From the NCBI GenBank assembly GCA_022113835.1, contig JAILWY010000002.1:3636501-3700500 (forward strand): a DNA stretch of 64,000 nt. The letters are read 5' to 3'. Below the pieces are notes generated by a model that worked only from the letters and a program-made list of their open reading frames with translations, ran no database searches and was not told the origin of the DNA. The stretch is from Atopsyche davidsoni (lineage: Eukaryota; Arthropoda; Insecta; Trichoptera; Hydrobiosidae). The translations under genes and the position numbers were made by a program. Below, in pieces: positions 1-12,122 of the stretch. The first letter of the stretch is position 1. Every line of letters begins with the position of its first letter.

Positions 1-480
1 GTTCGCAAAGTACACGAGCGTGTTCGGACCGCGATCCGTTGATATCTCATTCCCGTGGATTCATGGGGCTCTCTGGTGCGATTCAAGCCTGTTATTTTGT
101 TTGGGGGCAGCTTTATCGGGGACCCTCGGGCTCTCCCTAATTGCGCCCCCGCTGCACGGGATCCTGCCTGAAATGCTGAATAATGCATCACGAGCTCCGA
201 TTCGATGGCATTTGCACTACTAGACCTCCGTCTGAACGGTCCGCTTGTTTTCGAGTAAGTCACGAAGACACCGTGAGAGATGCTGGAATCACGAAGCCTC
301 TTATTAACCTGAAAAAATATGTAAATTTGAGTTTGTTTTTCAATCTGAAATCATCGCGCGCCGACTTTCAAGATCATTCTCCTGAAATCTGTCAGATCTC
401 TAGCGTTATTTATCTACCAGCGCAGTTTATCGATACTTGCTTAGAAATCAACAAAGTCGTTCAGATCGAGTCGTAGATAC
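1..480. other. GC-richer segment, possible exon or conserved non-coding block
   Basis: This stretch is clearly less AT-rich than the following 5 kb and has few long A/T tracts. A strong 5' splice-site motif (CGA|GTAAGT, GTAAGT at 255-260) lies in the plus strand. Upstream of it plus-strand frames stay open for 60-70 codons (20-223 and 183-476), but none resembles a protein I know, and the frame from 20 stops before the donor. It could be the end of an untranslated exon, a coding exon continuing from outside the window, or a conserved enhancer block. The window edge cuts it off. Confidence 0.3.
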
Positions 481-1020
481 TAAACGAGAATTTATACATC
501 CGTTTTATACTTAATACATAACAATCAATTTGAAACTGTCACCCGTGAATGTATGTTGTAAACAGGTGTGTTGTATTCACGTTTTCGCTTACTTGGGTTT
601 CTCTATAATTTTTAATTAATGTTTTTCCCACAGTGCACTTAGGATTTTAAATCGCATAAAATATATGCAGATAAATCAAACATGTTTTATATTTTCCTGT
701 TATTTTTTAAAAAATTTCCTAAATTGTCATTTAACCCGTTGAAAAAAAACTTGACGTGAATAAATTTTGTAACATTTGCGTTTGTGCAAGTTTTTAAATA
801 ACCCGTTGCCGCTATACACGTTAGACTAAGTGTATGGAAGTTGCGGGTTAAAGCGTTTAATGTAATCATGATTTATTACTCTGTCAAATACGTTACACGT
901 TTCTCGTTTGACGTTCGTGAAATTACGTGTTTTTGCGTACGCGGTCTGCTAATATGATATGTATGTGAGGTATTTATTTCTTACATCTCCACATATAGAT
1001 GATATGATTTACTCGTATAT
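481..1020. other. AT-rich non-coding DNA
   Basis: No supported gene. The 60-codon minus frame at 687-869 has no recognisable motif and is treated as chance. Confidence 0.6.
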
Positions 1021-1033
1021 GAGTTGACGATTC

Positions 1034-1160
1034 GGCCTGGAGCGAGAGGGAAGAGGCCTTCCGTCTCGCGTGTCGATTTTTTCATGTAAATAATTTAAAT
1101 TTTCCAATTACCGTTTCGTTCATGACACGAAGAGGCTGCTCCTCTCTCGCTCGTCCGCCG
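1034..1160. repeat. Inverted pair of GAGA-rich arms
   Basis: The left arm (about 1034-1062) carries AGCGAGAGGGAAGAGGCC. The right arm (about 1126-1155) carries an inverted relative, reading AGCGAGAGAGGAGCAGCC on the minus strand. The arms flank about 65 bp of A/T-rich DNA. This can be read as a degraded foldback element or as two opposed clusters of GAGAG motifs, the binding core of GAGA-factor-type proteins in insects. Only the inverted relation is seen directly. Confidence 0.4.
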
Positions 1161-4100
1161 ATGCGTGATGTTATATTTGATTTGAAGGATAGATGGTTAA
1201 TACGCTTATTGTTACACTTCCACTTGTTGTATGCGAATATATTGTATTAAATGTTTGCAAATATTGCCAAATGCATACCAAAAATTATTATTATACGGTA
1301 TAAAACATAACTACAGGTTTTTTATTTCACTCTGTGTCGCAACCCCTGAAATGTACATAAATCCCTCTTGGAAGTGTTCTTCCGAGATACCGCGGGGAGA
1401 AGGAAAAGTGGAAACATGAAAAAAGGTCCCGTGATAAATTGAATCATTCATTTCAAAACGGGGACATCCTGAGATATATAAAATGTCCATTTATTATTTT
1501 TAGTCTCAAAAATAAAAATATGCCGAGTGAAAAGAAGAAATCAGCTTGGGGTTAAAGAAATAAGTAAAAGTAGGCAGTATTTGTATTAAAAATAGTACAC
1601 GAGTTAACATTATGTACAAATTGAAAAAGTATACCAAATAAGTCTTTAAGTTGTTTAATTAATTAATGATACTTCTACATGATTATTTGCAAGCGACTAG
1701 TTTTTCCAACAGATTAAGCCTTGCTTTAAGAATTGCTTAAAAAATATACGGAAGTAACACCTTATTTCGGTTTTGTGATATGAAATAATCAATAACGCGT
1801 TATATCCAAAAATCTATTATAAAAGTACTGTTATTCATTTTAACTTACCCAGGGTAAGATGGTACATTATTTTTTTGTTTGAAATAAATAATTAAAGGGC
1901 TTTAATACTAAAGAGATTTTATACTTGATGGATGACACGGTACATATTTTTTTTGATAAAGTATATTAAATTTCTAAAAAAACTTGCATGAATTTCAAAA
2001 AATACATTTAAGCCATTTGCCTCACAAAGTAGACGTCAAATATACTTAAGGTATAAAAAATTAAAATATTACATACAGTTTTATTACTGTGATATAATTA
2101 TAAATGGTGGTAATAAAATATCATAGTAATGATAAGAAATAACCCAGCGATATGGACGGTATAATGTACGATTAACTAAACCCCATTATTTATGAACAGG
2201 TAAGGTTGTAATGTTCATAGCATTAATAATACAAAATCCCTGAAGCCTTAATAGCGAGTCATTGGGAAATAAGACTTATTAAATGAGTTTTTAAACCTAT
2301 TAGCTAGTCACAATATAGATTCAAGGAAAATACTTTATTATTTATTATGTAGAAACACTGTAGTTACTTACGCTGTTTTGCTTGTCTAATAATAGATAGT
2401 GAATAAATTTCTAAAATAAAACGTATTGTTTTATAAAATTAATTTTATAATATTCATTTAAAAATATGAGAAGAAATTAAACAAATCTTTCAATTGCATA
2501 TTTCACTTTTCGTCACAGAGCTACACATATACACATTTAACAAATACATTGTTTTAATGCAATAACGACTACATTTACTTTTTTACAGGATATAATGAAT
2601 TTTTGGCTGTTATTTTTATTTTTAAAATTTAAAAAAAAAAAATTCTTATTGATAAATAAGTTTTACTGTCAGTGTGTGTAAAAAATATTTTATTCTATAC
2701 TTTGACGAGATTTATTTTACAGTGGGTATATAAGGCCTAAATTGTTTAAAAATCGATATTAATAATACTCAATGATTTTTAGATTTTTTATAGAATTGTG
2801 TATATGAAGTGTACAAATAGCGATGTGCTCTGTATTATTTTTTTTAAAAAGTGTTTCACGATTCATTAGCTTTAGTGAGTGCTGGGTTTGTGTGTACGTT
2901 GGTAAATTTAATTGTGTTAAATGATGTATCAGTGTTTTTTTTTTAAATATAAAATAAAAAAAAGAAGATCTGAACCAATGGATTAGGTAACATATAGGTA
3001 AATATAAATAAAAATATAAATTTTATTAAATTAACTAAAAGGGTAATGTTTACTATAAATATATATTTGTGAGATGATGTTTTCGTCTGGGGCGTATTTT
3101 CATTCACAATTAAATACATTATTCATTTTAAAAGACTACTTAGATAAATAAAATATGTATTTACTTTCTATGGGGTGGATTCCAATTTACTAGTCATTTT
3201 ACTTGTAAAGTTTTCGGTTCGACGATATTTTTGTGAGGCGAAAGAGTTCTCATTGTTAGTATAATCCAGTTGTATCTTAAATCGTTTGGTTATATTTAAA
3301 TCTATTAAAAAATACATATTTTTGTATATTTCTTATCACTTCTTATAAATAATTTAATAATAAATTTTGATAAAAGACAAACCGTTAAATACGTTATGTA
3401 AAATTTTAGGAATTGTGTCATTTCTTATTGAACTTTGTTCAGTCATTATTCGTTAGTCCTCTTAGAATTATATTCTTTTGTGATGTAAAATGTTATATTA
3501 AAAATAAACTTATCAATAATGCAGTGAATGATTTAAATGGATATAAAGAAATTTGCACATGTAATTATATATTTTATTATTATTATTTATTTGTTGTGCC
3601 GCATTTATCATTAAGTTCTAAAATAACTTATAAATTGATCATCAGAGACAATTTTTTTAAAACTGTTAATTTCGTTCGTTTTCACATATTTTTAAATATT
3701 TATTTTGTATTAACAAACTAACGATAGACTGTATTTAATGATTATAAAATTTCCTTTGACGTTTTGTTTAGTCCATTATATTTATTCTGCTTGAAATATA
3801 ATATGGTTATCCACAGTTTTTCCCAGTTATATCATCCAAACTACAAAGAGTAAAATTTAAAAATAGTTTTACCAACTTATATTACCACCACCTTAAGCGT
3901 AATAAATGCGAATCTTTATACCTGTTGAAATTAAATACAATATTTCAATTGCTGTTATTATAACAATTATTTTTGTAAGTTTATAATTTTTTAGCTTATA
4001 TTGTGCCAAGTTATGTAATTTATTCTTGTAATGGGGTACTTTAAAATATACGAATATATACAACCCACCATTGATCGACTGTTAAGGCATATCGATTTCC

Positions 4101-5930
4101 TCTGCAAGTACTCTACCTTTGTCAAAAATCTATAATTCTTCATAATATTTTATATTATTACGTATGATCGCAAATTTTTTAATAATATTGACCCCAAGTT
4201 TGATTTCACGCCAACTTTTGGAAAAAATTAGTGTCTTATTTTAAACCAGTAAATATCGATCGCTTACCCTTAATATAAAATGAAAACACTATGATAAAAA
4301 GTGCGGTGGTAGACATTGAATTGCTTTTAATAATTTATACAGTAATTGTACGATACCATAGATAAACATAATAATATTTATTCAATTTTAATCAATGATT
4401 TATTCGGTGTACCTTCTAAGAATCATAAATTCAGTTACGACTTCGCTCACTGAAAGTATTCATTATTGAATTAAAATAATAATATACCGTGATAACATAA
4501 TTAAAGTTCACAGCCCCTAATGGTCAATAATACTATCAATAGTTTTCAGTACAGTAAGTAAATATACCTAAAAAAAACAATATTGATTGAGTAATAGTAG
4601 ATACTCTATAAATATTACATAAGACATTTTCTAATCAGTTAGATATATATAAGAGTACATCGATGGGACGCAGTTTAATCATTAAAGAACTGCATGCCCT
4701 AAAGTGTTTATATAAAAAAACTATATACATATTCTAAGTATGTTTATTGTATTTGATATTTTTTATTATGAAAAAGTCAGATATTAACTACATGATTTAC
4801 TATTTTTGATTAAACGATTTTCCTTTATCTGAGATCCTTACGACGTGATGTTACATTGAATTTAGTTTATACTATATATTTTTATAGGTTATAAATTAAT
4901 GTATATCGCAAGAATTTTGCTTGTATTTGAATCACAAATTCATATAATATTTTGATCAAATGTCAGACTTTACAATCAATTCGAATAAAAAGAATACCAA
5001 ATGCAAATAAGCAATTTAGATAAATATTTATTTTAGTTGAGAGTTATAATGAAATATTTTTTACCAACTCATCCACTATCAGGACGAATTGTTTTTAATT
5101 AAATTTTAATAGGCCTTGTGGCATATGTTTAGGATTTATTTATAGGATAGGATCACACGAGGGGATTCTCAGTAAACTATATTATTTACCCAACCAACAT
5201 GTTATTCTATGATTGTGTTGGAATATTTAGGCTGTGGTTCGAGATTGTTAATAAAATATATTTTTTAGTTTACCTTTATATTTTTAACTTTTGAAAGTAT
5301 GAAGAATAATTTATTTATCACTAATTAACTAATTTATTTAAATTGCCAAGGCATAGAGGTTATAACAAATTTAAATACATATTATCAAAAAAGTTTTTTG
5401 TAGGCTTTTACAATATTAAGTTTTTTCTTTCCAAATTATTTTGTGATGTTATTTCGTACAGAAAAAAATTATGCGTATGACGAAAACACCAACTTTTAAA
5501 AAAACTAATAAAAATAACATAACAACATAGAAAATATTCTTTATTTTAATTAAAATGAAATATTACGATAAGAACAACAAAAAACTAATAACATATATTA
5601 TGCTGCGAGTTTTTTAGTAAATTCAAAACTTATAAGTATAAAGTGTGTTCGTACATCTAGTCAATATTATTATAAACACTTTTTTCTTTTTGTTTGTTGT
5701 TAAAAAAAAAACTTGTTACATCTTTCTGTTGTATATGTAAAATAGAACACACAAATTTTACTATTACATGTTAGAAATATATTTGTTTTATATACAAATA
5801 TATATAAACAATAAAAGTAATTATTTCAGAGCTGTGTAGTCTAATGTTACGCACATATAGAATTGTAAAAAACATTGCATTACAAGTAAAGTTAAAAATT
5901 AACAGTATTAAAAAACAATCATAATTAAAT
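1161..5930. other. AT-rich desert
   Basis: About 4.8 kb of very A/T-rich sequence with many short poly-A and poly-T tracts. I see no conserved coding signature, RNA gene or well-formed mobile element. The 102-codon plus frame at 3413-3721 is rich in I, F, Y, N and L, as expected from translated A/T-rich DNA, and is rejected as a gene. Confidence 0.6.
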
Positions 5931-5937
5931 TAAAAAA

Positions 5938-5961
5938 ATATTATATTATATAATATAATAT
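5938..5961. repeat. 24-bp perfect A/T palindrome
   Basis: The two 12-bp halves (5938-5949 and 5950-5961) are exact reverse complements and consist only of A and T. It may simply reflect A/T richness, but it could extrude as a cruciform. It sits 15 bp before a GC-containing hairpin. Confidence 0.7.
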
Positions 5962-5975
5962 ATTTTTGGTGTATT

Positions 5976-5993
5976 TTATCGCCTCGGCGATAA
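5976..5993. repeat. Short hairpin TTATCGCC-TC-GGCGATAA
   Basis: An 8-bp perfect stem with a 2-nt loop, GC-containing in A/T-rich surroundings. Similar GCCTCGGCGATAAG wording recurs in lepidopteran interspersed repeats as I remember them, so this may be the end of an old retroelement. A related GC hairpin (CGCCTC-CCCGGT-GAGGCG) occurs near 47777. Confidence 0.45.
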
Positions 5994-7284
5994 GAAGGCT
6001 GTTAAAGGATTTCACGTTGAATTTAATCACATTTGTAATCTGTATCGGCATCGCGTAAATAGCATAAACCTTGGTTTACTTATCACTGTAAACTTTAAAT
6101 ATAATTAAAATTAATATACAGTGTGACCTTACCAGTGCTACTCTTTGGCATTGGTTACAAGCAAATCGTGAGCAGGTCGGAAACGACTTGAAAACGTATG
6201 TTTATTTTTACACAGTTTTGAACACTCGTAAATAAATAAACAATACCATTAAATTATTCATTAAAATGTCGCGATATAATAACGTAGTATTACTACATTT
6301 TAAAAATTTGAAAAAAATTAAATAAAACTTGAGTAAACAGCGAGCTTTAAGTAAAAGAATATATAAACACTTTTTTTTATTTTTAACGATGATGTATTTT
6401 GAAAAGTATCCTCATCTTCATACATTATTAGTTGTTATTATAAATACAGGCTATTTGAAACCCTTTTTTTGTATTAAAAATTTAAAACAATATTTTTGAT
6501 ATCACAAACGGTAATTTTCAATGTGCACTGATTATTCAAAACACGGTGTATTTTATAACATTTATTTACACACTTGTTTGGTGACATTATTGATTTAGCA
6601 AATTATATTTACACTCAGTTATTAAATAATTGACTAAAGAAAAATAAGTTAACTTGATGTCAAAAACATCATATCAAAGTAAATAGCATAAGTATGAACA
6701 TTTTTTTATGCAAACGGTTTTTATGACAGGTGTCAGCAAAATAAATACTTATAATAGTTTTGTATACATATAAAGAAAATCACAAGGACTTAAACCAAAC
6801 GTAACTGGAAGAAAATAATTAACTCTCCGTATAAAGATGTTGTTTAATTATCGCCCAAAAACATTTGTTCAGATTATTAAAAAACATTTTTTTTTACATT
6901 ATTAAATTATAAATTTTAATGAGAAACAAATTAAACTGTAGAATTGAAGTAATTAATGCTTATAATTGGTCACAGTTTACCAATTTCTTATTCAATTAAA
7001 ATATAAAATGTGAGTATATTACATACGCACAAATATTTTTGTTACAATTTTACATACATTCAACCAACAACTGTGATAAGCCATAATTAGTTACAATCAC
7101 ACAAAATATGAAAACGCTATAGGCTAACCACCGTTTTTTTTGGTTGTCCGTTATGTCTCAGTGCGTGTAGGCAAATTACTAGTGCTTTTGTATCAAAGCA
7201 TATAATTCTTCACATTCATTTTAAAATCCAGCAAAAGTTGAATTAGCAGGAAGAACAGAATTCACAAATTAAAAGAAAATCTAT
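5994..7284. other. AT-rich non-coding DNA
   Basis: No supported gene or repeat boundary. The only less A/T-rich part is about 6120-6200, without a recognisable feature. Confidence 0.6.
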
Positions 7285-7365
7285 TGTTGTCCAAGGATTC
7301 GATCCTGAGATCCCAGGGTCAGTAAGCAAACGTACTAGTCAACTGACCGCAAGGTGGTTAAGTTT
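7285..7365 (-). repeat. tRNA-derived SINE head (relic)
   Basis: Read on the minus strand, the segment has a box B-like element (GGATCGAATCC, 7295-7305) preceded by a box A-like element (GCGGTCAGTTGAC, about 7339-7352). The spacing of about 35-45 bp is right for an internal RNA polymerase III promoter. The cloverleaf stems are not maintained, so this is not a functional tRNA gene. The pattern fits the 5' head of a tRNA-derived SINE. The downstream body (towards 7210) is A/T-rich and I cannot define its 3' end. Confidence 0.5.
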
Positions 7366-7904
7366 AATCACAAACTTTTGTAGGCAAGTAATCCCCCGCT
7401 GTGCTATTCATGACTCAAGAACGCTAATCTTGACAGTCATCGTGCACTTTATGCCTGGCTTATCTTATTCCATACATTCATTATTTATTTAACTATCTGC
7501 ACAAATATCTATTAATCATTCTAGATAAAAGATGTGTTTTGAAGAGCTTAAAAAATCAAGTAGGCATCTATTTGCTTTGATAGCACGATAGGCACCAACC
7601 TCTGCTAAAAGATAAATAAGAATTTTTGGAGTGTTTTATTTTTAATTTATTTACATTCGAATATCTTTATATATTTTTTTTTAATGACCAAATACTTATA
7701 CATACGTTTATGTACGTTAAAGCTCTCAATAGTTAATAATAAGTGTAATAACACGTCAATTACATCCAGGGGTTATTTTTTATATTCAATAGAATGGTTT
7801 GCTGATGTTGCTATAGTATCGGTATTCGAAGCTTTATGCATATGTTTTATCGGCCATTATTAATAAGCTTATTTTCTTAGATGTTGAGCTACAATAAGAT
7901 TTTA

Positions 7905-8207
7905 TTATCTCTCCGAAAGCTTCTGAACAACTTCGAAATATCTGATAAATATATAAAAATTTGACGCGGCTTTACGCTTAAAAATGTGATATAAAGTTGG
8001 ATGACGTGTAATAGTTTTCAAGAAAATTTCTCCATCAGTGTGCCTTACAGAATAAGAAGAAGCTTCCGGGTGTTGCCTCATCATCCCATTGCAGTCCACT
8101 TTGAAGACGATGGTTAAATACAGGTATGTCTTCTCACATTGTGTTTCTCGGAATATATTGCTGACGCAGAATACAAGAGATGTACCTCGTACTGTATTAA
8201 CACGCAA
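7905..8207 (-). other. Unrecognised 100-codon open frame, possibly an old element or exon fragment
   Basis: A minus-strand frame of 100 codons in a locally less A/T-rich stretch. The middle (about residues 30-65) has a more protein-like composition (D, E, H, G, R, K) than the translated desert around it. I recognise no family, see no signal peptide or membrane segment, and find no clear splice sites at its edges. It could be a retroelement remnant, an exon fragment or chance. Confidence 0.2.
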
Positions 8208-8403
8208 AGGTAATCCTTTTTTTACATCGACCCTTATTCATATCTTGATTAAAGATAGATAATTAAATTTGTGTGGTAAGTTATTAACAATACTTCATAG
8301 CTTATAAATACAACTATAATCTATGTGCAAGATAATACAGTTTTATTTTTATTTTGTTTAAACTTATCTCCATCTATAGAAACGCAGATGATTAAGTGTA
8401 TTA

Positions 8404-8525
8404 GGTGTTGAGATCCTTGAAGTTTTCAGTTCTTCCATGTTTTGATCTCCATGCAGGGACTAAAGATGGTCCTGAAACGGGGACATAAACTTCGGAAAAC
8501 TTAAAACTTCAAGTAGCTTAACACC
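8404..8525. repeat. Foldback repeat family, copy A
   Basis: It begins with GGTGTTGAGATCCTTGAAG and ends with the inverted counterpart CTTCAAGTAGCTTAACACC. The arms are imperfect reverse complements and enclose about 80 bp. It belongs with the copies near 12.0, 14.5, 15.2 and 17.5 kb. The inverted arms and short length suggest a non-autonomous foldback or MITE-like element. Confidence 0.55.
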
Positions 8526-9350
8526 CAAGATACAAAGTATCCATTGTTATTGCTTTGGAAAATTTCTTGTTTATATGTCATAGGAAACATACCCAAAGGA
8601 AATCTCTTTCAGGATCTTATTATGATATTTAGATGTGGGTTAAAAAAACTACTTAGCTCCAAGAAGTCATGCTTCAACAATCGCTGGTCAGTAAGACAAG
8701 CTACAAAGATCTCAATTTTATCAAACTGTATGAAGACTGGTTTACTCTGGAAATAGGCAAGATAAACATATTTCATGTGTATTAATTCGCATCGTATGCA
8801 CTATTTTTATAGTAGGTTTCTATTGTGTTCTTGAGGATACAGCCTTAAATGATAGGATACGACCAAAATAATATACTTCAAAACACGGCAGATTGTTGGA
8901 ATGCTTACGTCTCTGATGTAGAAAAGAAGCATCGATATAAAAAAAGTTTCAGAATGGACACACTTTAATTGTAATTGAAAACTGAAAAAGTTATTTTCAT
9001 CTGTATTTTATTAATTAATTGAAATGGACATAAAAATGAATCTAACGCATAAATTTCATTAAATTTTCAGAGTACCTTATATTTTCTACAGATTCCGTTA
9101 ATTAAAAACGTTTCTTAATAACTCAGGTAATTTAATAGCTTATTATTTTCCCCGAGCGCTATTTTTTAAGGCTCTTTATTAATAGACGTTCTGTTTTTTT
9201 TTGTTCGCAGATGTGTCTTGTAATGAGATTCAACCAGCGACTCTTAAGTTGAATATTTGATTATTTTATATATTGAAAAGTTTTAAAAACAATCTTCGAG
9301 TATCATATGATATCAAATATTAAATACAGTGATTGTTAAGTTGTAGGTTG
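8526..9350. other. AT-rich non-coding DNA
   Basis: No supported gene. The 70-codon frame at 8544-8756 has no recognisable feature. Confidence 0.55.
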
Positions 9351-9480
9351 GGTCGCAACGCGTGTAGGCTGCTTTAATGAGATCCCTCCGCGTCATAACC
9401 ATCTAGATATGTGCGTCAGAATCACTCACTCAATCACCACCGAAGCCTTGAAGTAGAGAATCTTGAAACTCGGATGATTA
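9350..9480. promoter_or_regulatory. GC-richer island, possible conserved non-coding element
   Basis: A short island with few A/T tracts in A/T-rich surroundings and no coding frame of note. Such islands in insect gene deserts are often conserved regulatory DNA. The call rests on composition only. Confidence 0.2.
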
Positions 9481-11380
9481 AAGCATTCGCTGTGCGTATA
9501 TTTTATTAATTTGACATTGACAAATGGTCTAATAAATTAAATGTGTTTGTTAAATACATTATTGTGGATTCAGTACATTATTTCGGATAAGAACAACACG
9601 ATTGCGAGACATTTATATTAATGCAGATGTGCTCAACCTCATATGAGATATTTTTAAACAATTTATTTGTTAACATTACAAATAGAAAAAAGTACGTTTT
9701 TGCGGCCATATTATGTTTTCGATTAGAAAATATTTTTTTACAATTTATGACATTTTTCTCAAAATAAATCTTAACGTTTGGCTTTACTATGTATAAAAAA
9801 TAAGTGAAGCTATTTATGTAAATGGTTCGTGCGATTTTCGCTATCTCAATTTTTCATTCGTTTGTCCTCCACGTGGGGGACATGCACCGGAATTCTTTAC
9901 CATGTAATTTGATATACACTTAGTTCATGTCGAAACATGTCGGTTGAGTAAAATATGAAATGGGAATTTCAATTTTCATAAACCCACACAGTTACAAATA
10001 AGAGTAATTTAGTTGAATGTTACGCCATCCTGTCAAATTATTAGTACCTGTAAATGTACAGGCATTTTTTTGCACGCAACTTGACAAAGACTTAATTGAA
10101 GACAAAACATGTTGTTTTTTTCATCATATCAATATTTTTTACACGTAAATGCATCTTGTCTCAAATAATTCGATAATGACTCAAGTGAGTTTTATTTAAA
10201 ACTGTATAATGCAGTTTAAAATAAACTCAAAGCGTTACAGTATTTTGAATCAATGGTCCACTATGCGTGCGGCAGCAGAATCTATCTATACATGTTTGTA
10301 TTGTGTCTCAGACAGCATGACAATTACTCTAGCAAAAATAGTTTTATTTTGAAATTGTGTATTGTAATTAACAATAAACCCATAGCATCACTGCAAAATA
10401 GGTACAGTTATTTGAATGAATGGTTCACCATTCAGAAAATATCTCAACCGCCGTTGTCCATGTGGACGCCGATGGTCTCTTTTCTGTGTATTGGGCTCCG
10501 CTGAAGCGGGACGTCCTGAAATACGCTTGGCATTCTAACATGTGTTATTTTAATTCGTATTCTATTATGATAATATATAATACAAGAGAGGCATGTTCTC
10601 ACGGCCTTTAAACATTAATACGTCGGTCGATAGTGAGCCCGGCCGCGAGCAGATGGTGTTAACGGAGTGTGATGGATACATCAGCAAGTTAAATTATATG
10701 GAGCACATTTTTCACGGAGTCTTCAAAATAAATAAACTTGCATTTGAAATTTATTGCAAAGAGCTGCAAAGTATTTTGGCGTGTTTGTTAATTTAAGCTT
10801 CTTTTTTTTATTTTTAGAAATTATTTAAGTTCCTAAAGTCAAACTTCTTAACTGAAGTTATTATTTAAAGCAGAACATAAATAATATATTTTGTAACGTT
10901 TATCGCTTGAGCTTTCTTAAAAGTAGACGAGGGCTTGAAGACCATAGGAGTTGACGAATAGACGCAGGCTGTGGTATATATGGGCAGATGTATTTATGTC
11001 GTGATTGAGACCCAAAAGTTTTTTTTTTATAATCTCTATTTTAAACACACTTTAGAGAGTATATTTCTATATATATAAATCATAAAAAGTATGTATGTGG
11101 GTTAGTGAAATTATTGTTTGGTATAAAATAGTTACATCTTAAAAAAGTAAGTATGCAAAATGACGAAAACTCGTGATTGTTCGAGCTCCTCAAATATTTA
11201 CTTTTGAACAAAAAAATCTTTTCAATCAAAACGTCGGACGGTTAATGTCGGGATTATTCAAAAAACTGATTGCACCGTTCAAATATTGCCAGACCCCAGA
11301 GTGTAGCGAGGAAATACAAAGGCTGTTTGTTTAAATATCTAAAAAGGCCTTAGAAAATAAATAGCGTGCTCGTTAGGCAG
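9481..11380. other. AT-rich non-coding DNA with small open frames
   Basis: Three overlapping 60-80 codon plus frames (10253-10796) lie in a slightly GC-richer patch. None has a recognisable domain, a shared frame or flanking splice signals, so I do not call a gene. Confidence 0.5.
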
Positions 11381-11580
11381 CGGTTACACGAGCCGCCCGT
11401 ACGCGCAGCTGACAGACAGTGAAGCCCGCCGTAGCGAAATTCGTGATGATGTTAAAGTGAACGAAAATTCTCTGCCGCTTGTTAGCTGTCGCCATAAAAA
11501 AAATAAGAAATATCGCTGGCTTGGTCGACTTTCCGAAGGCTTCTAACTCTGTATTAGGGAGCGGTTACACCTGTTATAAT
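11380..11580. repeat. Segment bounded by two AGCGGTTACAC motifs
   Basis: The 11-mer AGCGGTTACAC occurs near 11386 and again near 11562 in the same orientation, each preceded by TTAGG. The interval contains GC-rich text (GCCGCCCGTACGCGCAGC). It could be an old element with short direct repeats. The boundaries are uncertain. Confidence 0.3.
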
Positions 11581-12004
11581 ATGACCGACAATGTAATTGT
11601 ATACAAAGTAGAAATGTGTATATAAACGGAAAGTCCCTTATGAATACTCAAGGATATGCTATATCTGAAGAAGGCCGCCGTCAAATTGCATATTATTAAC
11701 TTCTCCTGTATTATTATAGGAAAAATCGATAATTTTTCTGTGATGGCGTAGTTTCAAAGATATTCATGGGAAATGTTACTCGTGGAAACTTTTTAAGTCT
11801 GATTTAGAACCACATAGGGTTGTATCTCAAAAGACATTTATTTACACAAGACATATTTCGAATAAATTGACATTCATTAAATATATAGAGATTTGTGCTT
11901 ACAAGTGAGTATTATTATCTTTTATCTTCATTTTCTTATATTCATATAATAACGCTCCTACACCTGCTTCATATTTTAAATATATAGTAGTTACACGATT
12001 GTAA

Positions 12005-12122
12005 GTTTTGGTAGTCGCTGTTATGGGTTGATTAGATATTTGGGTGTTGAGCTGCTTACAGTTTCTCTTTTCAGGACTGAAAATTTCAAGTAACTACACC
12101 CTAGAAACCAAATTAACCCAGT
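12005..12122. repeat. Foldback repeat family, copy B
   Basis: The left flank GTTTTGGTAGTCGCTGTTAT is shared with copy C. The centre carries TGGGTGTTGAGCTGCTTACA, and the right side the inverted relative TTTCAAGTAACTACACCC followed by AGAAACCAAATTAACCCAG. The right flank matches copy D (ATGAAACTAAATCACCTAAG), which ties the copies into one family. Confidence 0.6.

Noticed and set aside
3413..3721. 102-codon plus frame
   Set aside because: Composition dominated by F, I, Y, N and L, as expected from random A/T-rich DNA.
7285..7365. Functional tRNA gene
   Set aside because: Box A and box B resemble a tRNA promoter, but acceptor and T stems do not pair and no anticodon arm forms. Called a SINE head relic.
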